A DNA stretch of 64,000 bases from Acetobacter oeni (GCF_011516825.1 NZ_WOTA01000018.1:1-64000); one strand, 5' to 3'. Shown: positions 19,684 through 29,067, counted from the stretch's first letter. Program-made: numbers and translations. Notes: generated by a model from the letters alone, not told the origin.

Positions 19684-19710
19684 AATCCGCATGCTGCCGG
19701 GGTAAACCGG

Positions 19711-20328
19711 TCAGGCATGGCGCTGAGTGATGGAAGCCTCCATCACAGGATGACTGGCAGGCACCGGAAAATCGACCCGGGTCAGCTTCCAGCGCCACCC
19801 TTCGATCCGTAGCTGCACGCGCAGCGGCGTTTCATTTTCATGACCGGGAAGCGCAACCTGCGCCTCGAACAGATTCGCGCTGGTGAACCTGACAACGGCA
19901 TGCGTCAGAGCCGACAGAACTTCCCTGTTATCGTTCGCACCGGGCGCGGACGCCATCGCCTCGTCAACCACATGCCCGAGATTTCGCTGATTCACCGTCA
20001 GATCAACCGCATTCGACACAACGTTTGTCGCAAAGGATGACCCGAATTCCGGCAGCTCTTCAACAGCATCCGCCGCCGGACCGAGGTGCAGCCCGTCCAG
20101 AACCTGCTCTTTCAGAGACGCATCCAGAGATGACCAGTTAATCGTCTGCCCAAGCGCCGTCATGTCCCGGTTCGAAACAGAAGATGCGATCGTCCATAAC
20201 GTCACGAACGGAGACGCGGCGTACAACCCAAGCGACATCATGAAAGCTGCGATACAGACCCGCCGTGCCCGCTTTCTGGCGGGGCAGGCCCATGCGTCAG
20301 ATGTGGAGGTGGCCGGTGCGAAATACAT
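19711..20328 (-). CDS. DUF2939 family membrane-anchored protein
   Basis: A 205-residue protein with one hydrophobic segment (CIAAFMMSLGLYAASPFVTLW, about residues 25-45) that acts as signal anchor or transmembrane helix, followed by a periplasmic domain. The ASPFVTLWTIASSV and NRDMTALGQTINWSSL pattern matches DUF2939, an uncharacterised family. The start at 20328 has an AGGG seven bases upstream; an ATG 54 bases further upstream is in frame but lacks one. It is transcribed divergently from moeB and ends in a strong terminator. Confidence 0.75.
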   Translation of the reverse strand: MYFAPATSTSDAWACPARKRARRVCIAAFMMSLGLYAASPFVTLWTIASSVSNRDMTALGQTINWSSLDASLKEQVLDGLHLGPAADAVEELPEFGSSFATNVVSNAVDLTVNQRNLGHVVDEAMASAPGANDNREVLSALTHAVVRFTSANLFEAQVALPGHENETPLRVQLRIEGWRWKLTRVDFPVPASHPVMEASITQRHA

Positions 20329-20418
20329 GATGAACCCTGTTTGTGTCCTGAATGTGATACCACATGCAACACAGTTATGCATTTACGGCTTCACTGATTC
20401 GCACGTCAATCACGAAAA

Positions 20419-20434
20419 TGTGATTTCCATCGCA
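20419..20434. promoter_or_regulatory. candidate CRP-type binding site
   Basis: TGTGA-TTTCCA-TCGCA matches the CRP half-sites TGTGA-N6-TCACA with one mismatch. It lies in the divergent spacer between the DUF2939 gene and moeB, about 50 bases before the latter. Which gene it would serve, and whether this organism's CRP homolog uses this sequence, is unknown. Confidence 0.35.
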
Positions 20435-20480
20435 CCACATCGTGTTCTTTCGCTCCAGACCCCGCAGACCGGAGATCACC

Positions 20481-21260
20481 GTGTCCCCTGACTTCACGGA
20501 AGCTGAAATCCAGCGCTATTCCCGCCACATTCTCCTGCCGGAAGTCGGAGGAACAGGGCAGTTACGCCTGAGAAACGCTTCGGTTCTGATCATCGGCGCC
20601 GGCGGGCTCGGCTCGCCCGTCGCGCAATATCTCGCAGCGGCGGGCGTGGGCCGGATAGGACTTGTCGATCACGACCGGATTGAACTGTCCAATCTCCAGC
20701 GACAGATTCTTCATACCACGGAACGCGTCGGCTCCCTGAAAGTTGATTCGGCGAGAGAAACATTGTCCGCCCTCAATCCGGAAATCGTGATCGAGACGCA
20801 CGACAGACGTCTGGACACCGGCAACGCCGCGTCCCTTGTGCGCGGCTACGACCTCGTCTGTGACGGAAGTGATAATTTCGAGACTCGTTATCTGGTGAAC
20901 GCTACCTGCGTGCAGGCGCAACGAACACTTGTCTCGGCGGCCGTGACGCGGTTCGACGGGCAGCTTTCAACCTTCCGGCCCCACCTGGGCGGCCCCTGCT
21001 ATGAATGTCTGTTCCCCCGAAGCAAAAGCGTCGCGGATGCGCCCTCCTGCGGCGATGCCGGGATATTCGGTGTTGTGACCGGCGTGCTCGGAACCCTTCA
21101 GGCAACGGAAGCCCTGAAGGAAATTCTCGGGCTGGGCGAGACCCTGGCCGGACGGCTCCTGCTGTGGGACGCACTCGCAACCCGCTTCACCACGATCGCC
21201 ATCGCGCGCGACCCGACATGCCCGGTCTGCGGACATCTTCCGCCGGAGCCGAGTCCGTGA
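20481..21260 (+). CDS. moeB: MoeB/ThiF family adenylyltransferase
   Basis: A 259-residue E1-like adenylyltransferase that activates the C-terminus of a ubiquitin-fold sulfur carrier (MoaD or ThiS). The ATP site GAGGLGSPVAQYLAAAGVG lies near residues 39-57, with DxDRIELSNLQRQ after it. The zinc-binding cysteine pairs CYEC (about residue 174) and CPVC (about 247) are intact. The GTG start is preferred because GGAG sits six bases upstream. It overlaps the following DsrE-like gene by four bases. MoeB and ThiF cannot be separated by eye. Confidence 0.88.
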   Translation: MSPDFTEAEIQRYSRHILLPEVGGTGQLRLRNASVLIIGAGGLGSPVAQYLAAAGVGRIGLVDHDRIELSNLQRQILHTTERVGSLKVDSARETLSALNPEIVIETHDRRLDTGNAASLVRGYDLVCDGSDNFETRYLVNATCVQAQRTLVSAAVTRFDGQLSTFRPHLGGPCYECLFPRSKSVADAPSCGDAGIFGVVTGVLGTLQATEALKEILGLGETLAGRLLLWDALATRFTTIAIARDPTCPVCGHLPPEPSP

Positions 21261-21646
21261 CCCACCCTCATCGCCCGGGCCTCGCCCTGATGCTGTGCAG
21301 CGATGATTTCGATCGCCTGCACGCTGGGTTCATGCTGGCAGCGGCCGCCCTCGCGCTCGATCGCCCGGTTGTCGTTTTTGCGACCGGCCCCGGCGTTCTG
21401 GCACTTTGTCAGGAGGCCCCGTCGCTCATGTTCGCGGAAAGAAATGCCGGGCTGGCGGAAAGAGGCGTCGCGTCTCTGTTCACCCTGCGCGATGCGCTTG
21501 TGGCAATGGAGGCACCCCTGCTGGCCTGCGAATCGGGGCTGCGCAGAACGGGCGCCCAGCCGCAAGACCTGCTTCCCGGGGTGCGCGTCGTCGGGCTGCC
21601 AACCTTTCTTGACCTCTCGGCGGACCATCAGATCGTGACTTTCTGA
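21257..21646 (+). CDS. DsrE/DsrF-like small protein
   Basis: A 129-residue protein resembling the DsrE-like fold: LALMLCSDDFDRLHAGFMLA opening, then the VVVFATGPGVLAL strand. Conserved-type Cys residues occur in LMLCSDD, ALCQEAP and LACESG, and the last (about residue 90) sits where DsrE-type proteins carry a sulfur-relay Cys. It starts at a GTG that overlaps the moeB stop by four bases, so the two are probably translationally coupled. A sulfur-transfer role beside MoeB is attractive but not shown. Confidence 0.75.
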   Translation: MTHPHRPGLALMLCSDDFDRLHAGFMLAAAALALDRPVVVFATGPGVLALCQEAPSLMFAERNAGLAERGVASLFTLRDALVAMEAPLLACESGLRRTGAQPQDLLPGVRVVGLPTFLDLSADHQIVTF

Positions 21647-21723
21647 CGGTTCCGGGCGTCATGACCCCAGGGAATACACGAACCGTCTTGCCGCCGGGCG
21701 CAGAACGCGGCACGGATGCGCGC

Positions 21724-22734
21724 ATGATCGCTTCCCGCTCCCTGTACGCGGCCGCAGTTCTGTTTGCCGCGCCTGCCTCCGTGTCACTCGCAGACTCTGC
21801 GCTTGCGGCAACGACAACCGCAACGCCGGACGCGTCTCCGCATCACCACCATCACCATAAAGCGCAGGAGAAGGCCGGCTCCGGAACCGCATCGTCCGGC
21901 AAGGCCGCGCCGCATCATCACGGAAGCACCACCGGCGCAACCGCGGCTAAAACACATGCCGGGACAAAAAAATCCGCCGGGCATGCGGAAAAGCCGCATC
22001 ACAAGCCCCACACACCGAAACATGTCCACCACACCGGGCCGACGCCCGGAGCACCGGTCACGACGCCGCTTCCCGAGGATGGCGAGCCGGCAAACGCGCC
22101 GGATGCCACGCAGAACGGCGCAAACGGTCAGCCCGACGTTCCGAAAGGCACCAACACCGGGCTGCCGCTGCCGCGCTTTGCTTCCCTGCGGGCCGATAAG
22201 GTCAATATGCGCGCGGGACCGGGCGACCGGTACCCGATCCAGTGGGTTTACCATCGTCGTGGCCTGCCGGTTCAGATCGAACGCGAATTCGATGTGTGGC
22301 GCCTGGTCGAGGATTCCGACGGCGTCAAAGGATGGGTGCATCAGGCCACCCTGGCCGGCGCCCGGGACTTCGTGATCCCCTCGCCGGCAGGACCCGCGCC
22401 TGCCGCACCGGCACAGCAGGCGCCAGCGGAAGATAAGCCGCAGGCCGCCGCAGAGCCGGAACAACAGGCGGCCAGACACACCGAATCCCGGATTCTCGGC
22501 CATGTCAGAACGGTTGCGGACGCAGCCGACATTTCCGGCGCCGTCATCCTGAGAGCATCGGGAGATAACGATGCCTCACCCGTGGCCGTGCTGGCGCCCG
22601 GCACGGTGGGCACGCTCAAAACCTGCGCGTCCGGCTCCGCCTGGTGCAGGGTCTCGGTGCGTCAGTATGATGGCTGGCTCAGACGCAGCGCGATCTGGGG
22701 TCTTTCCGCCGATGAAGCCTACCCGCCCTCCTGA
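21724..22734 (+). CDS. exported His-rich protein with two SH3-type domains
   Basis: A 336-residue protein with a signal peptide (MIASRSLYAAAVLFAAPASVSLADSALAA-like region cut near residue 28). Residues about 35-115 are a His/Pro/Lys-rich linker that includes six consecutive His and several HH pairs. Two bacterial SH3-like domains follow: about residues 155-205 (KVNMRAGPGDRYPIQWVY and GWVHQATL) and about 275-330 (VILRASGD, YDGWLRRSAIWG). Such domains often bind peptidoglycan or proteins; the His-rich part may bind metal. An in-frame ATG at 21661 would add 21 residues ahead of the signal peptide. Confidence 0.8.
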   Translation: MIASRSLYAAAVLFAAPASVSLADSALAATTTATPDASPHHHHHHKAQEKAGSGTASSGKAAPHHHGSTTGATAAKTHAGTKKSAGHAEKPHHKPHTPKHVHHTGPTPGAPVTTPLPEDGEPANAPDATQNGANGQPDVPKGTNTGLPLPRFASLRADKVNMRAGPGDRYPIQWVYHRRGLPVQIEREFDVWRLVEDSDGVKGWVHQATLAGARDFVIPSPAGPAPAAPAQQAPAEDKPQAAAEPEQQAARHTESRILGHVRTVADAADISGAVILRASGDNDASPVAVLAPGTVGTLKTCASGSAWCRVSVRQYDGWLRRSAIWGLSADEAYPPS

Positions 22735-22797
22735 CACGAAGATGTGGATTACGCGGCGGGAAACACTCCGGCATACAATGCGTTCGACAGACTGTCG

Positions 22798-22817
22798 GTC
22801 CTGCTGAGGCAGGACCA
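22798..22817. other. stem-loop in the spacer before pyk
   Basis: GGTCCTGC and GCAGGACC form an eight-base perfect stem around a four-base loop. No T run follows on either strand, so it is not a standard terminator. It lies between the SH3 protein and pyruvate kinase genes. Confidence 0.5.
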
Positions 22818-22951
22818 TCTCACCGGGTGAAACTGTTCGTCACAGGAGAAAAACGCGGCACGATTCACACTGTCCGGAAGTGTGGGCCGGGCCGGGTTTA
22901 CGTGCGGGGACGGGCTCTGCTTTATCCGGTGCTCCTTGGGGAAAGCATGTA

Positions 22952-24385
22952 ATGGTAGCCGCGCATTGCCGAACAAAAATCGTTGCCACTCTGGGTCCGG
23001 CCTCTTCGGACGCTGAGACGATCCGCGATCTCGCCCGCGCCGGGGCGGACGTGTTTCGCTTTAATTTCTCCCACGGGACTCATGATGACCACGCGGCCCG
23101 CCATCGTATCGTGCGTCAGGTCGAAAAAGAGATCGGCCGTCCGCTCGGGATTCTCGCCGATGTTCAGGGTCCCAAACTGCGTGTGGGCCGGTTTGCCGAT
23201 GGCCGGGTCATACTGGAGACCGGCAGCAAGTTCCGGCTCGATCTCGACGATGCGCCAGGCGACATCACCCGCGTTAATCTGCCTCACCATGAGATCATAT
23301 CCGTTGCGCAGCCCGGCAGTATCCTCCTGCTGGATGACGGCAAGCTGAAACTTTGCGTGACAGCGATCGGTAAGGATTTCCTTGAAACCGAAGTCGTCGT
23401 CGGCGGCCCCCTCAGCAACCATAAGGGCGTCAATGTCCCGGATCTGGTGCTGCCAATCCCCGCCCTCACCCAGAAAGACCGCGACGATCTCGATTTCGCG
23501 CTGAATATGGGCGTGGATTTCGTCGCGCTATCGTTTGTCCAGCGGCCGGAAGACGTGATTGAAGCCCGCACCCTGACGAACGGACGCGCCTGGATCGTGG
23601 CGAAACTGGAAAAACCCCAGGCGATGGACAATCTGGAGGAGATTCTGGAAGTCACCGACGCCGTCATGGTCGCGCGCGGTGATCTCGGCGTGGAACTCCC
23701 GCCGGAGACCGTGCCGCTGGCGCAAAAACGCATCACCCGCCTGGCGCGGAAGCTGGGCAAGCCGGTCATCGTGGCGACACAGATGCTGGAAAGCATGATC
23801 ACGGCGCCGACACCCACACGGGCCGAAGCCTCCGATGTGGCGACGGCCGTGTTTGACGGCGCGGATGCGGTCATGCTGTCGGCGGAATCGGCGGCAGGCA
23901 AATACCCGCGCGAGGCCGTCGCCATCATGAACCGGATCGTCGAACGCGTGGAAGCCGATTCAGGCTGGCAGGCGATGATGAAGGCGGGGCGCCTGGAGCC
24001 CGAGCATTACGTCGCCGATGCAATCGCGGGCGCCGCCGAACATATCGCCGGAACACTGGGCGCCAGCGCCATCGTCGCCTATACCCATGCCGGGCCGACC
24101 GCCCTGCGCGTGGCCCGGGAACGGCCTTTTTCTCCCATCCTCGGTGTGACGCCCACAGAGATAACGGCGCGGCGCCTGACCCTGGTATGGGGCGTGCAGG
24201 CTTTCGTCGCCGATCCTTCCCGACCCGTTCAGAACACCGAAACCATGGTTTCGACAGCCATCGACGTCGCCAGGCAGAGCGGCAGGACACAACCCGGCGA
24301 CACGATCGTCATCACGGCGGGCATGCCGTTCGGTGTCAGCGGCTCGACAAATACATTGCGGGTAGCACGCCTCCCGGAAGCCTGA
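22952..24385 (+). CDS. pyk: pyruvate kinase
   Basis: A 477-residue pyruvate kinase, the usual length for bacterial enzymes; it converts phosphoenolpyruvate and ADP to pyruvate and ATP. Visible motifs are [12 protein letters not shown] at the start, FRFNFSHG with the substrate Arg/Asn, [17 protein letters not shown] with the metal Glu, [12 protein letters not shown] and the [10 protein letters not shown] loop. The C-terminal allosteric domain is complete. The ATG has GGGGAAAG just upstream. glmM and thiD follow on the same strand. Confidence 0.96.
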   Translation: MVAAHCRTKIVATLGPASSDAETIRDLARAGADVFRFNFSHGTHDDHAARHRIVRQVEKEIGRPLGILADVQGPKLRVGRFADGRVILETGSKFRLDLDDAPGDITRVNLPHHEIISVAQPGSILLLDDGKLKLCVTAIGKDFLETEVVVGGPLSNHKGVNVPDLVLPIPALTQKDRDDLDFALNMGVDFVALSFVQRPEDVIEARTLTNGRAWIVAKLEKPQAMDNLEEILEVTDAVMVARGDLGVELPPETVPLAQKRITRLARKLGKPVIVATQMLESMITAPTPTRAEASDVATAVFDGADAVMLSAESAAGKYPREAVAIMNRIVERVEADSGWQAMMKAGRLEPEHYVADAIAGAAEHIAGTLGASAIVAYTHAGPTALRVARERPFSPILGVTPTEITARRLTLVWGVQAFVADPSRPVQNTETMVSTAIDVARQSGRTQPGDTIVITAGMPFGVSGSTNTLRVARLPEA

Positions 24386-24560
24386 CCCCGCTTTCTTCCC
24401 GGGAGGACATCGGAGAGGAACCCCGGGGCGTCCTGACGACCAGCCATTCGTGAGAACTCCGGCTCTGGAACGCAGGACGCCCGCAGGGTATGAGGGTGTA
24501 ACAAGCACAGCGTGCGGAGACCCCCTTCGCCTTCGTGCGCCAACAATCATCGGGCGCGAC

Positions 24561-25919
24561 ATGAGCACGACACGACAGTTTTTCGGGACCGACGGCATAC
24601 GCGGGACAGCCAATACCCACCCCATGACCGTCGAAGTCGCGCAAAAACTCGGACAGGCCGCGGGCCTCCACTTCATGCGCGGCCATCACCGGCATCGCGT
24701 CCTGGTCGGCAAGGATACGCGACTGTCCGGCTATATGATCGAGTGTGCGCTCGTGGCCGGCTTTCTGTCGGCAGGTATGGATGTGACCCTGGTCGGACCG
24801 ATGCCCACACCGGCGATTGCGATGCTGACACGGTCGCTCCGGGCCGATCTCGGCGTGATGATTTCCGCGTCTCATAATCCGTTCAGCGATAACGGAATCA
24901 AACTCTTCGGACCCGACGGTTTCAAACTCTCCGATCAGGAAGAAGCCGCGATCGAAGCCATGATGATGGCCGACCTGTCGGGCCGCCTCGCAGCTCCCGC
25001 CGAGATCGGCCGGGCGACGCGCCTGAACGACGCGGCCGGACGATATGTGGAACACGCCAAGGCCTCTTTTCCGCGCGGCTGCCGTCTGGACGGACTGAAA
25101 ATCGTCATCGACTGCGCGAATGGCGCGGCCTATCGCGTCGCGCCGACGGCGTTGTGGGAACTCGGCGCCGATGTCATCAGACTTGGCTGCGAGCCTGACG
25201 GCGTGAATATTAACGAAAACTGCGGATCAACTCATCCGGAGGCGCTCTGCCGGGCCGTCGTCGCACACGGCGCCCATCTCGGAATTGCCCTCGATGGCGA
25301 TGCCGACCGCATGCTGCTCGCCGATGAGAGAGGCAATCTGATCGACGGCGACCAGATCATCGGCCTGATCGCCCGGTCATGGGCCGCAAGCGGCCGCCTC
25401 GCGACGACTTCAATTGTGACGACGGTCATGTCCAATATGGGTCTGGAGCGTTTTCTCGCCTCACTCGACCTCAAACTGGAACGTACCTCTGTCGGTGACC
25501 GGTATGTTGTCGAGAGGATGCGGGAAAACGGAGCGAATCTCGGCGGAGAGCAGTCCGGGCATCTGGTGCTGTCGGATTTCGCAACCACCGGGGATGGCCT
25601 GCTCGCGGCATTGCAGGTTCTGGCCGTGCTGATCGAAGACGGCAGGCCGGCCAGTGAAGTCTGCCGCGTGTTTTCGCCGTTCCCGCAAATGCTCCGGAAT
25701 ATCCGCTTCTCCGGCCCCAGCCCTCTGCAGCTGCCTCAGGTCAAAGCAGCCCGGGCGCAGATCGAAGCGCGTCTCGGAAAAAGCGGACGACTCGTCTTGC
25801 GGGAAAGCGGCACCGAACCGCTGGTGCGCGTCATGGTTGAAGCCGAGGACCCCGATACAGTCGAAAACGCGGTTGACGACATGTGCGCGGCCATCCGGGC
25901 TGTGTACGAACCGGCCTGA
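24561..25919 (+). CDS. glmM: phosphoglucosamine mutase
   Basis: A 452-residue alpha-D-phosphohexomutase that interconverts glucosamine-6-P and glucosamine-1-P for peptidoglycan and LPS precursors. The phosphoserine loop [14 protein letters not shown] carries catalytic Ser104; the metal loop DGDADRML (about residue 243) and the C-terminal phosphate loop [12 protein letters not shown] are present. The FFGTDGIRG opening sets the start at 24561. The Shine-Dalgarno sequence is weak. thiD follows after four bases. Confidence 0.96.
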   Translation: MSTTRQFFGTDGIRGTANTHPMTVEVAQKLGQAAGLHFMRGHHRHRVLVGKDTRLSGYMIECALVAGFLSAGMDVTLVGPMPTPAIAMLTRSLRADLGVMISASHNPFSDNGIKLFGPDGFKLSDQEEAAIEAMMMADLSGRLAAPAEIGRATRLNDAAGRYVEHAKASFPRGCRLDGLKIVIDCANGAAYRVAPTALWELGADVIRLGCEPDGVNINENCGSTHPEALCRAVVAHGAHLGIALDGDADRMLLADERGNLIDGDQIIGLIARSWAASGRLATTSIVTTVMSNMGLERFLASLDLKLERTSVGDRYVVERMRENGANLGGEQSGHLVLSDFATTGDGLLAALQVLAVLIEDGRPASEVCRVFSPFPQMLRNIRFSGPSPLQLPQVKAARAQIEARLGKSGRLVLRESGTEPLVRVMVEAEDPDTVENAVDDMCAAIRAVYEPA

Positions 25920-25923
25920 TCCG

Positions 25924-26739
25924 GTGCGCGCCCGGATTCTGAGCATCGCAGGCAGCGATTCCGGCGGGGGCGCCGGGATTCAGGCGGACATAAAGACCGT
26001 CACGGCGCTGGGCGGATTTGCAACCACGGCGATTACCGCCGTAACCGCGCAGAATACGCTTGGTGTTTTCGGCGTGCTGGATATTCCACCTGAATTCCTG
26101 CGAAAACAGATCCGATGCGTTCTTGATGACATCGGAACCGATGCGTTCAAGACCGGCATGCTGGGACAGGCGCAGAACATCGCGGTTGTCGCGGAGGAGA
26201 TCTCCCGCTACCGGAACATGCCGTTTGTGCTGGACCCCGTCATGGTCGCAAAAGGGGGCGCTTCGCTTTTGCAAAAGGATGCACTCGCAATCCTGACCGC
26301 CCGACTTATTCCGCTCTGCACGCTTCTCACGCCAAACATACCCGAAGCCGAAACGCTGCTGGACCGCCCGATTTCAGGCGAGGACGATATGATCGCGGCT
26401 GCGCAAGCGCTGCGCGAAAAAGGGGCGCCGGCTGTCCTGCTGAAGGGCGGGCATCTGCCCGGAAACCGTCTGACCGATGTTCTCGTAACACCGGACGGCA
26501 TTGAGACCTTTACCGCTGAGCGAATTCAGACCCGACATACTCATGGTACCGGTTGCACGCTGGCCAGCGCGACAGCGACTCTCCTGGCTCAGGGACGCTC
26601 TTTGCGGGATGCCGTTATGGAAGCCCGCCTTTATCTCAGAGCCGCCATTGCGGCGGCACCGGAACTGGGAGCGGGAGCCGGCCCCGTCGATCATGGCGTG
26701 ATGATCGCGCCTGACCGGAACGGGCCGCGTGTATCGTGA
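25924..26739 (+). CDS. thiD: hydroxymethylpyrimidine (phospho)kinase
   Basis: A 271-residue ribokinase-fold enzyme that phosphorylates HMP and HMP-P for thiamine synthesis. Family motifs are SIAGSDSGGGAGIQADIKT at the N-terminus, FVLDPVMVAKGG in the middle, and TRHTHGTGCTLASA with the anion hole and catalytic residues near the C-terminus. The GTG start lies four bases after glmM, so the two are co-transcribed. Upstream in-frame starts would fall inside glmM. Its end is three bases from the convergent ctrA-like gene. Confidence 0.95.
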   Translation: MRARILSIAGSDSGGGAGIQADIKTVTALGGFATTAITAVTAQNTLGVFGVLDIPPEFLRKQIRCVLDDIGTDAFKTGMLGQAQNIAVVAEEISRYRNMPFVLDPVMVAKGGASLLQKDALAILTARLIPLCTLLTPNIPEAETLLDRPISGEDDMIAAAQALREKGAPAVLLKGGHLPGNRLTDVLVTPDGIETFTAERIQTRHTHGTGCTLASATATLLAQGRSLRDAVMEARLYLRAAIAAAPELGAGAGPVDHGVMIAPDRNGPRVS

Positions 26740-26742
26740 GTC

Positions 26743-27501
26743 TCAGGCCGCAACCTGCGGCTGGCTGAGCCGAACCGCGACAGGCGCCGCTTCGACCGGA
26801 ACATCCATCGCAGCCACATCCGTGCGCTGCATCTGCTCGCGGAGCATGTAGCCACGGCCCCAGACGGTGGTGATCAGGTTTCCCGCCCCAACAGTCTGCA
26901 GTTTTTTGCGCAGCTTGCAGATGAAAACGTCGATGATCTTCATCTCCGGTTCATCCATGCCACCATATAGATGGTTCAGAAACGCATCCTTCGTCAGGAC
27001 CATTCCCTTGCGCAGCACGAGCAGCTCAAGAATTGCATATTCCTTGCCCGTCAGATGAACCGGGGCATCGTTAACCGTCACCTCGCGGCTGTCGAGACTC
27101 AGCTGAAGCGGGCCAACACGCAGGGTTGGTTCACTGAATCCTTTGGAACGGCGCAGGATAGCCTGCATGCGGGCAATCAGTTCCTCGGGATCGAACGGCT
27201 TCGTGAGATAATCGTCAGCGCCGACCGAGAAGGCTTTTACCTTAGCCTGCGGCCGGGTGAGCCCGGAGAGGACAACAATCGGGGTCGCAACGCGTGCCGC
27301 ACGGACGCGGCGGACAACCTCATATCCTTCAATATCCGGAAGCATCAGCTCCAGCACGGCGAGATCATAATCGTAATGACGAAGCATCTCGACTGCCTCT
27401 TCGCCGCTGCTGACATGATCAACAGTAAATCCGGCGCCCTTCATGATCTGGGTGACATCGTTCACCGCGACCGTATCATCTTCGACGAGCAGAACACGCA
27501 T
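26743..27501 (-). CDS. ctrA: CtrA-type response regulator with Glu at the phospho-acceptor site
   Basis: A 252-residue OmpR-family response regulator clearly of the CtrA type. The output domain contains HLTGKEYAILELL, FLNHLYGGMDEPEMKIIDV and WGRGYMLR, close to Caulobacter CtrA. The receiver keeps the acidic pocket (Glu7, Asp8, Asp9), Ser79 and Lys101, but residue 51, the phospho-accepting Asp in CtrA, is Glu (codon at 27349-27351, GAG). Asp56 five residues on is the ordinary LPD residue. Numbering uses the ATG at 27501, which has GGGAG eight bases upstream; an in-frame ATG ten codons earlier exists. The tail after WGRGY is about 20 residues longer than in Caulobacter. It is divergent from fliI. 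Confidence 0.93.
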   Translation of the reverse strand: MRVLLVEDDTVAVNDVTQIMKGAGFTVDHVSSGEEAVEMLRHYDYDLAVLELMLPDIEGYEVVRRVRAARVATPIVVLSGLTRPQAKVKAFSVGADDYLTKPFDPEELIARMQAILRRSKGFSEPTLRVGPLQLSLDSREVTVNDAPVHLTGKEYAILELLVLRKGMVLTKDAFLNHLYGGMDEPEMKIIDVFICKLRKKLQTVGAGNLITTVWGRGYMLREQMQRTDVAAMDVPVEAAPVAVRLSQPQVAA

Positions 27502-27523
27502 CTGAGTAACTCCCGGTTCGTTG

Positions 27524-27538
27524 TTGACCATTAGTTAC
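27524..27538. promoter_or_regulatory. degenerate CtrA-box-like sequence
   Basis: TTGA-CCATTAG-TTAC resembles the CtrA recognition sequence TTAA-N7-TTAA with two mismatches. It lies 23 bases before the ctrA start, in the spacer shared with fliI, where autoregulation could be expected. The match is weak and could be chance. Confidence 0.25.
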
Positions 27539-27669
27539 CACCAGAGGTTGTATGCGTCTACGGAAATTTCACGTAAAGCGTGTATAAAGAATTTCTACAC
27601 TCGTTAATGAAACGGAAAACGTATGATTTTTGACACTATTCTCACCATATCCCGGAAAAACCCGGCTAT

Positions 27670-29067
27670 ATGACAAGATCAGAGCTCCTCGACCGTTTCT
27701 CCGCAACCTGCGCGGGTATTCCAGCCGCAACCGCGTCCGCACGCATAACCGGAGTCTCGGGGCTTGCCGTGACCGTTTCCGGCCTGGGCGGACTCGCCTC
27801 CGTCGGAGACCGGATCACACTGCTCCGGCGCGACCGGACAGAGATCCCGGCGGAAATCATCGGGTTTTCCGGCGTGACAGCGCGCGCGATGGCGTTCGGC
27901 AGCCTCGATGGAATCGGAAGCGGAAGCGAAGCACGGTTTCCGCTCTTTATCAGTCCGAAAGCACCAAAGCCCGGCGGCACACTCCGGGTTTCCGATGCCT
28001 GGGTGGGACGGATCATTGATCCTCTCGGACGCCCGATCGACGGAAAAGGGCCGCTGCCACCGGGCGACATCGCCCGCCCGGTGCGCGCCTCACCTCCGGA
28101 GGCGACCCTCCGCGCCCGGCTCGGGCCACGGATCGATCTCGGCGTCCGGACCATGAATCTGTTCACCACCTGCCGGGAAGGGCAGAGACTCGGATTGTTC
28201 GCCGGTTCCGGCGTGGGAAAATCAACGCTGATGTCGATGCTGGCGCGCAATACCGCCTGCGATGTCGCCGTTATCTCACTGGTCGGCGAACGTGGCCGCG
28301 AAGTCAGAGAGTTCGTCGAGGACGATCTTGGACCGGAAGGGCTGGCGCGCTCGGTTGTGGTGGTCGCGACATCCGACTCTCCGCCGCTGATGCGACGTGA
28401 AGCTGCCTACGCCGCGCTGACGGTTGCCGAATATTTCAGCGACGCGGGAAAATCGACTCTTCTTCTTATGGACAGCGTCACCCGCTTCTGCCAGGCCCTG
28501 CGCGAAATCGGCCTTTCCATGGGCGAACCACCCGCCACGCGGGGTTATCCACCCTCGGTGTTTGCCGAACTGCCGAGACTGCTCGAACGCGCAGGCCCGG
28601 GTATCGTGCAGCCGGACGGGACGGCCGGCCAGATTTCCGCGCTCTTTTCCGTTCTTGTCGAAGGTGACGATCAGAACGAGCCGATCGCCGATGCCGTGCG
28701 CGGCATTCTCGACGGTCACATCGTCATGGACCGACGGATCGCGGAGAGCGGCCGCTACCCGGCGATCGATGTCCTCCGATCCCTGTCGCGCACTGTGCCC
28801 GGCTGCAATTCAGCGGATGAAAATGCCCTGACACAACGAGCCCGGGCCATCCTCGCCGTCTACGCCGAGATGGCGGACATGATCCGTCTGGGTGCGTACA
28901 AGCCCGGCGCCGATCCGGATGTCGATGAAGCCATTCAGCTTCGGCCGGCCATCGAGCAGATTCTCTCGCAGGGCAAACATGAATGTGCCCGGCTCCCGGA
29001 CTGTTTTGCCGCGCTCAGAGACGCGCTCGCGGAAACCCCGATTCCGGAAGAAGGCGCCGCCGGATGA
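27670..29067 (+). CDS. fliI: flagellar export ATPase FliI
   Basis: A 465-residue type III export ATPase of the flagellar branch. Walker A is GLFAGSGVGKSTL (about residues 178-190), then LVGERGREVREF and the Walker B region STLLLMDSVTRF. The N-terminal beta-barrel and the C-terminal domain are complete. With FliH and FliJ it supports export of flagellar axial proteins at the inner membrane. fliJ follows after 61 bases; no other flagellar gene is in the window. There is no clear Shine-Dalgarno sequence before the ATG. Confidence 0.94.
   Translation: MTRSELLDRFSATCAGIPAATASARITGVSGLAVTVSGLGGLASVGDRITLLRRDRTEIPAEIIGFSGVTARAMAFGSLDGIGSGSEARFPLFISPKAPKPGGTLRVSDAWVGRIIDPLGRPIDGKGPLPPGDIARPVRASPPEATLRARLGPRIDLGVRTMNLFTTCREGQRLGLFAGSGVGKSTLMSMLARNTACDVAVISLVGERGREVREFVEDDLGPEGLARSVVVVATSDSPPLMRREAAYAALTVAEYFSDAGKSTLLLMDSVTRFCQALREIGLSMGEPPATRGYPPSVFAELPRLLERAGPGIVQPDGTAGQISALFSVLVEGDDQNEPIADAVRGILDGHIVMDRRIAESGRYPAIDVLRSLSRTVPGCNSADENALTQRARAILAVYAEMADMIRLGAYKPGADPDVDEAIQLRPAIEQILSQGKHECARLPDCFAALRDALAETPIPEEGAAG

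Noticed and set aside
21841-21870. Six consecutive His codons, considered as vector or tag contamination
   Set aside because: The tract lies inside a longer native His/Pro/Lys-rich linker with mixed His codons, and the flanking DNA is continuous with chromosomal genes.
22798-22817. Hairpin before pyk considered as a terminator
   Set aside because: No T run on either strand; reported only as a stem-loop.
24386-24560. Spacer between pyk and glmM considered for a tRNA or a GlmS/TPP-type riboswitch
   Set aside because: No cloverleaf arrangement or conserved riboswitch core was seen; an upstream in-frame extension of glmM here is not conserved protein.
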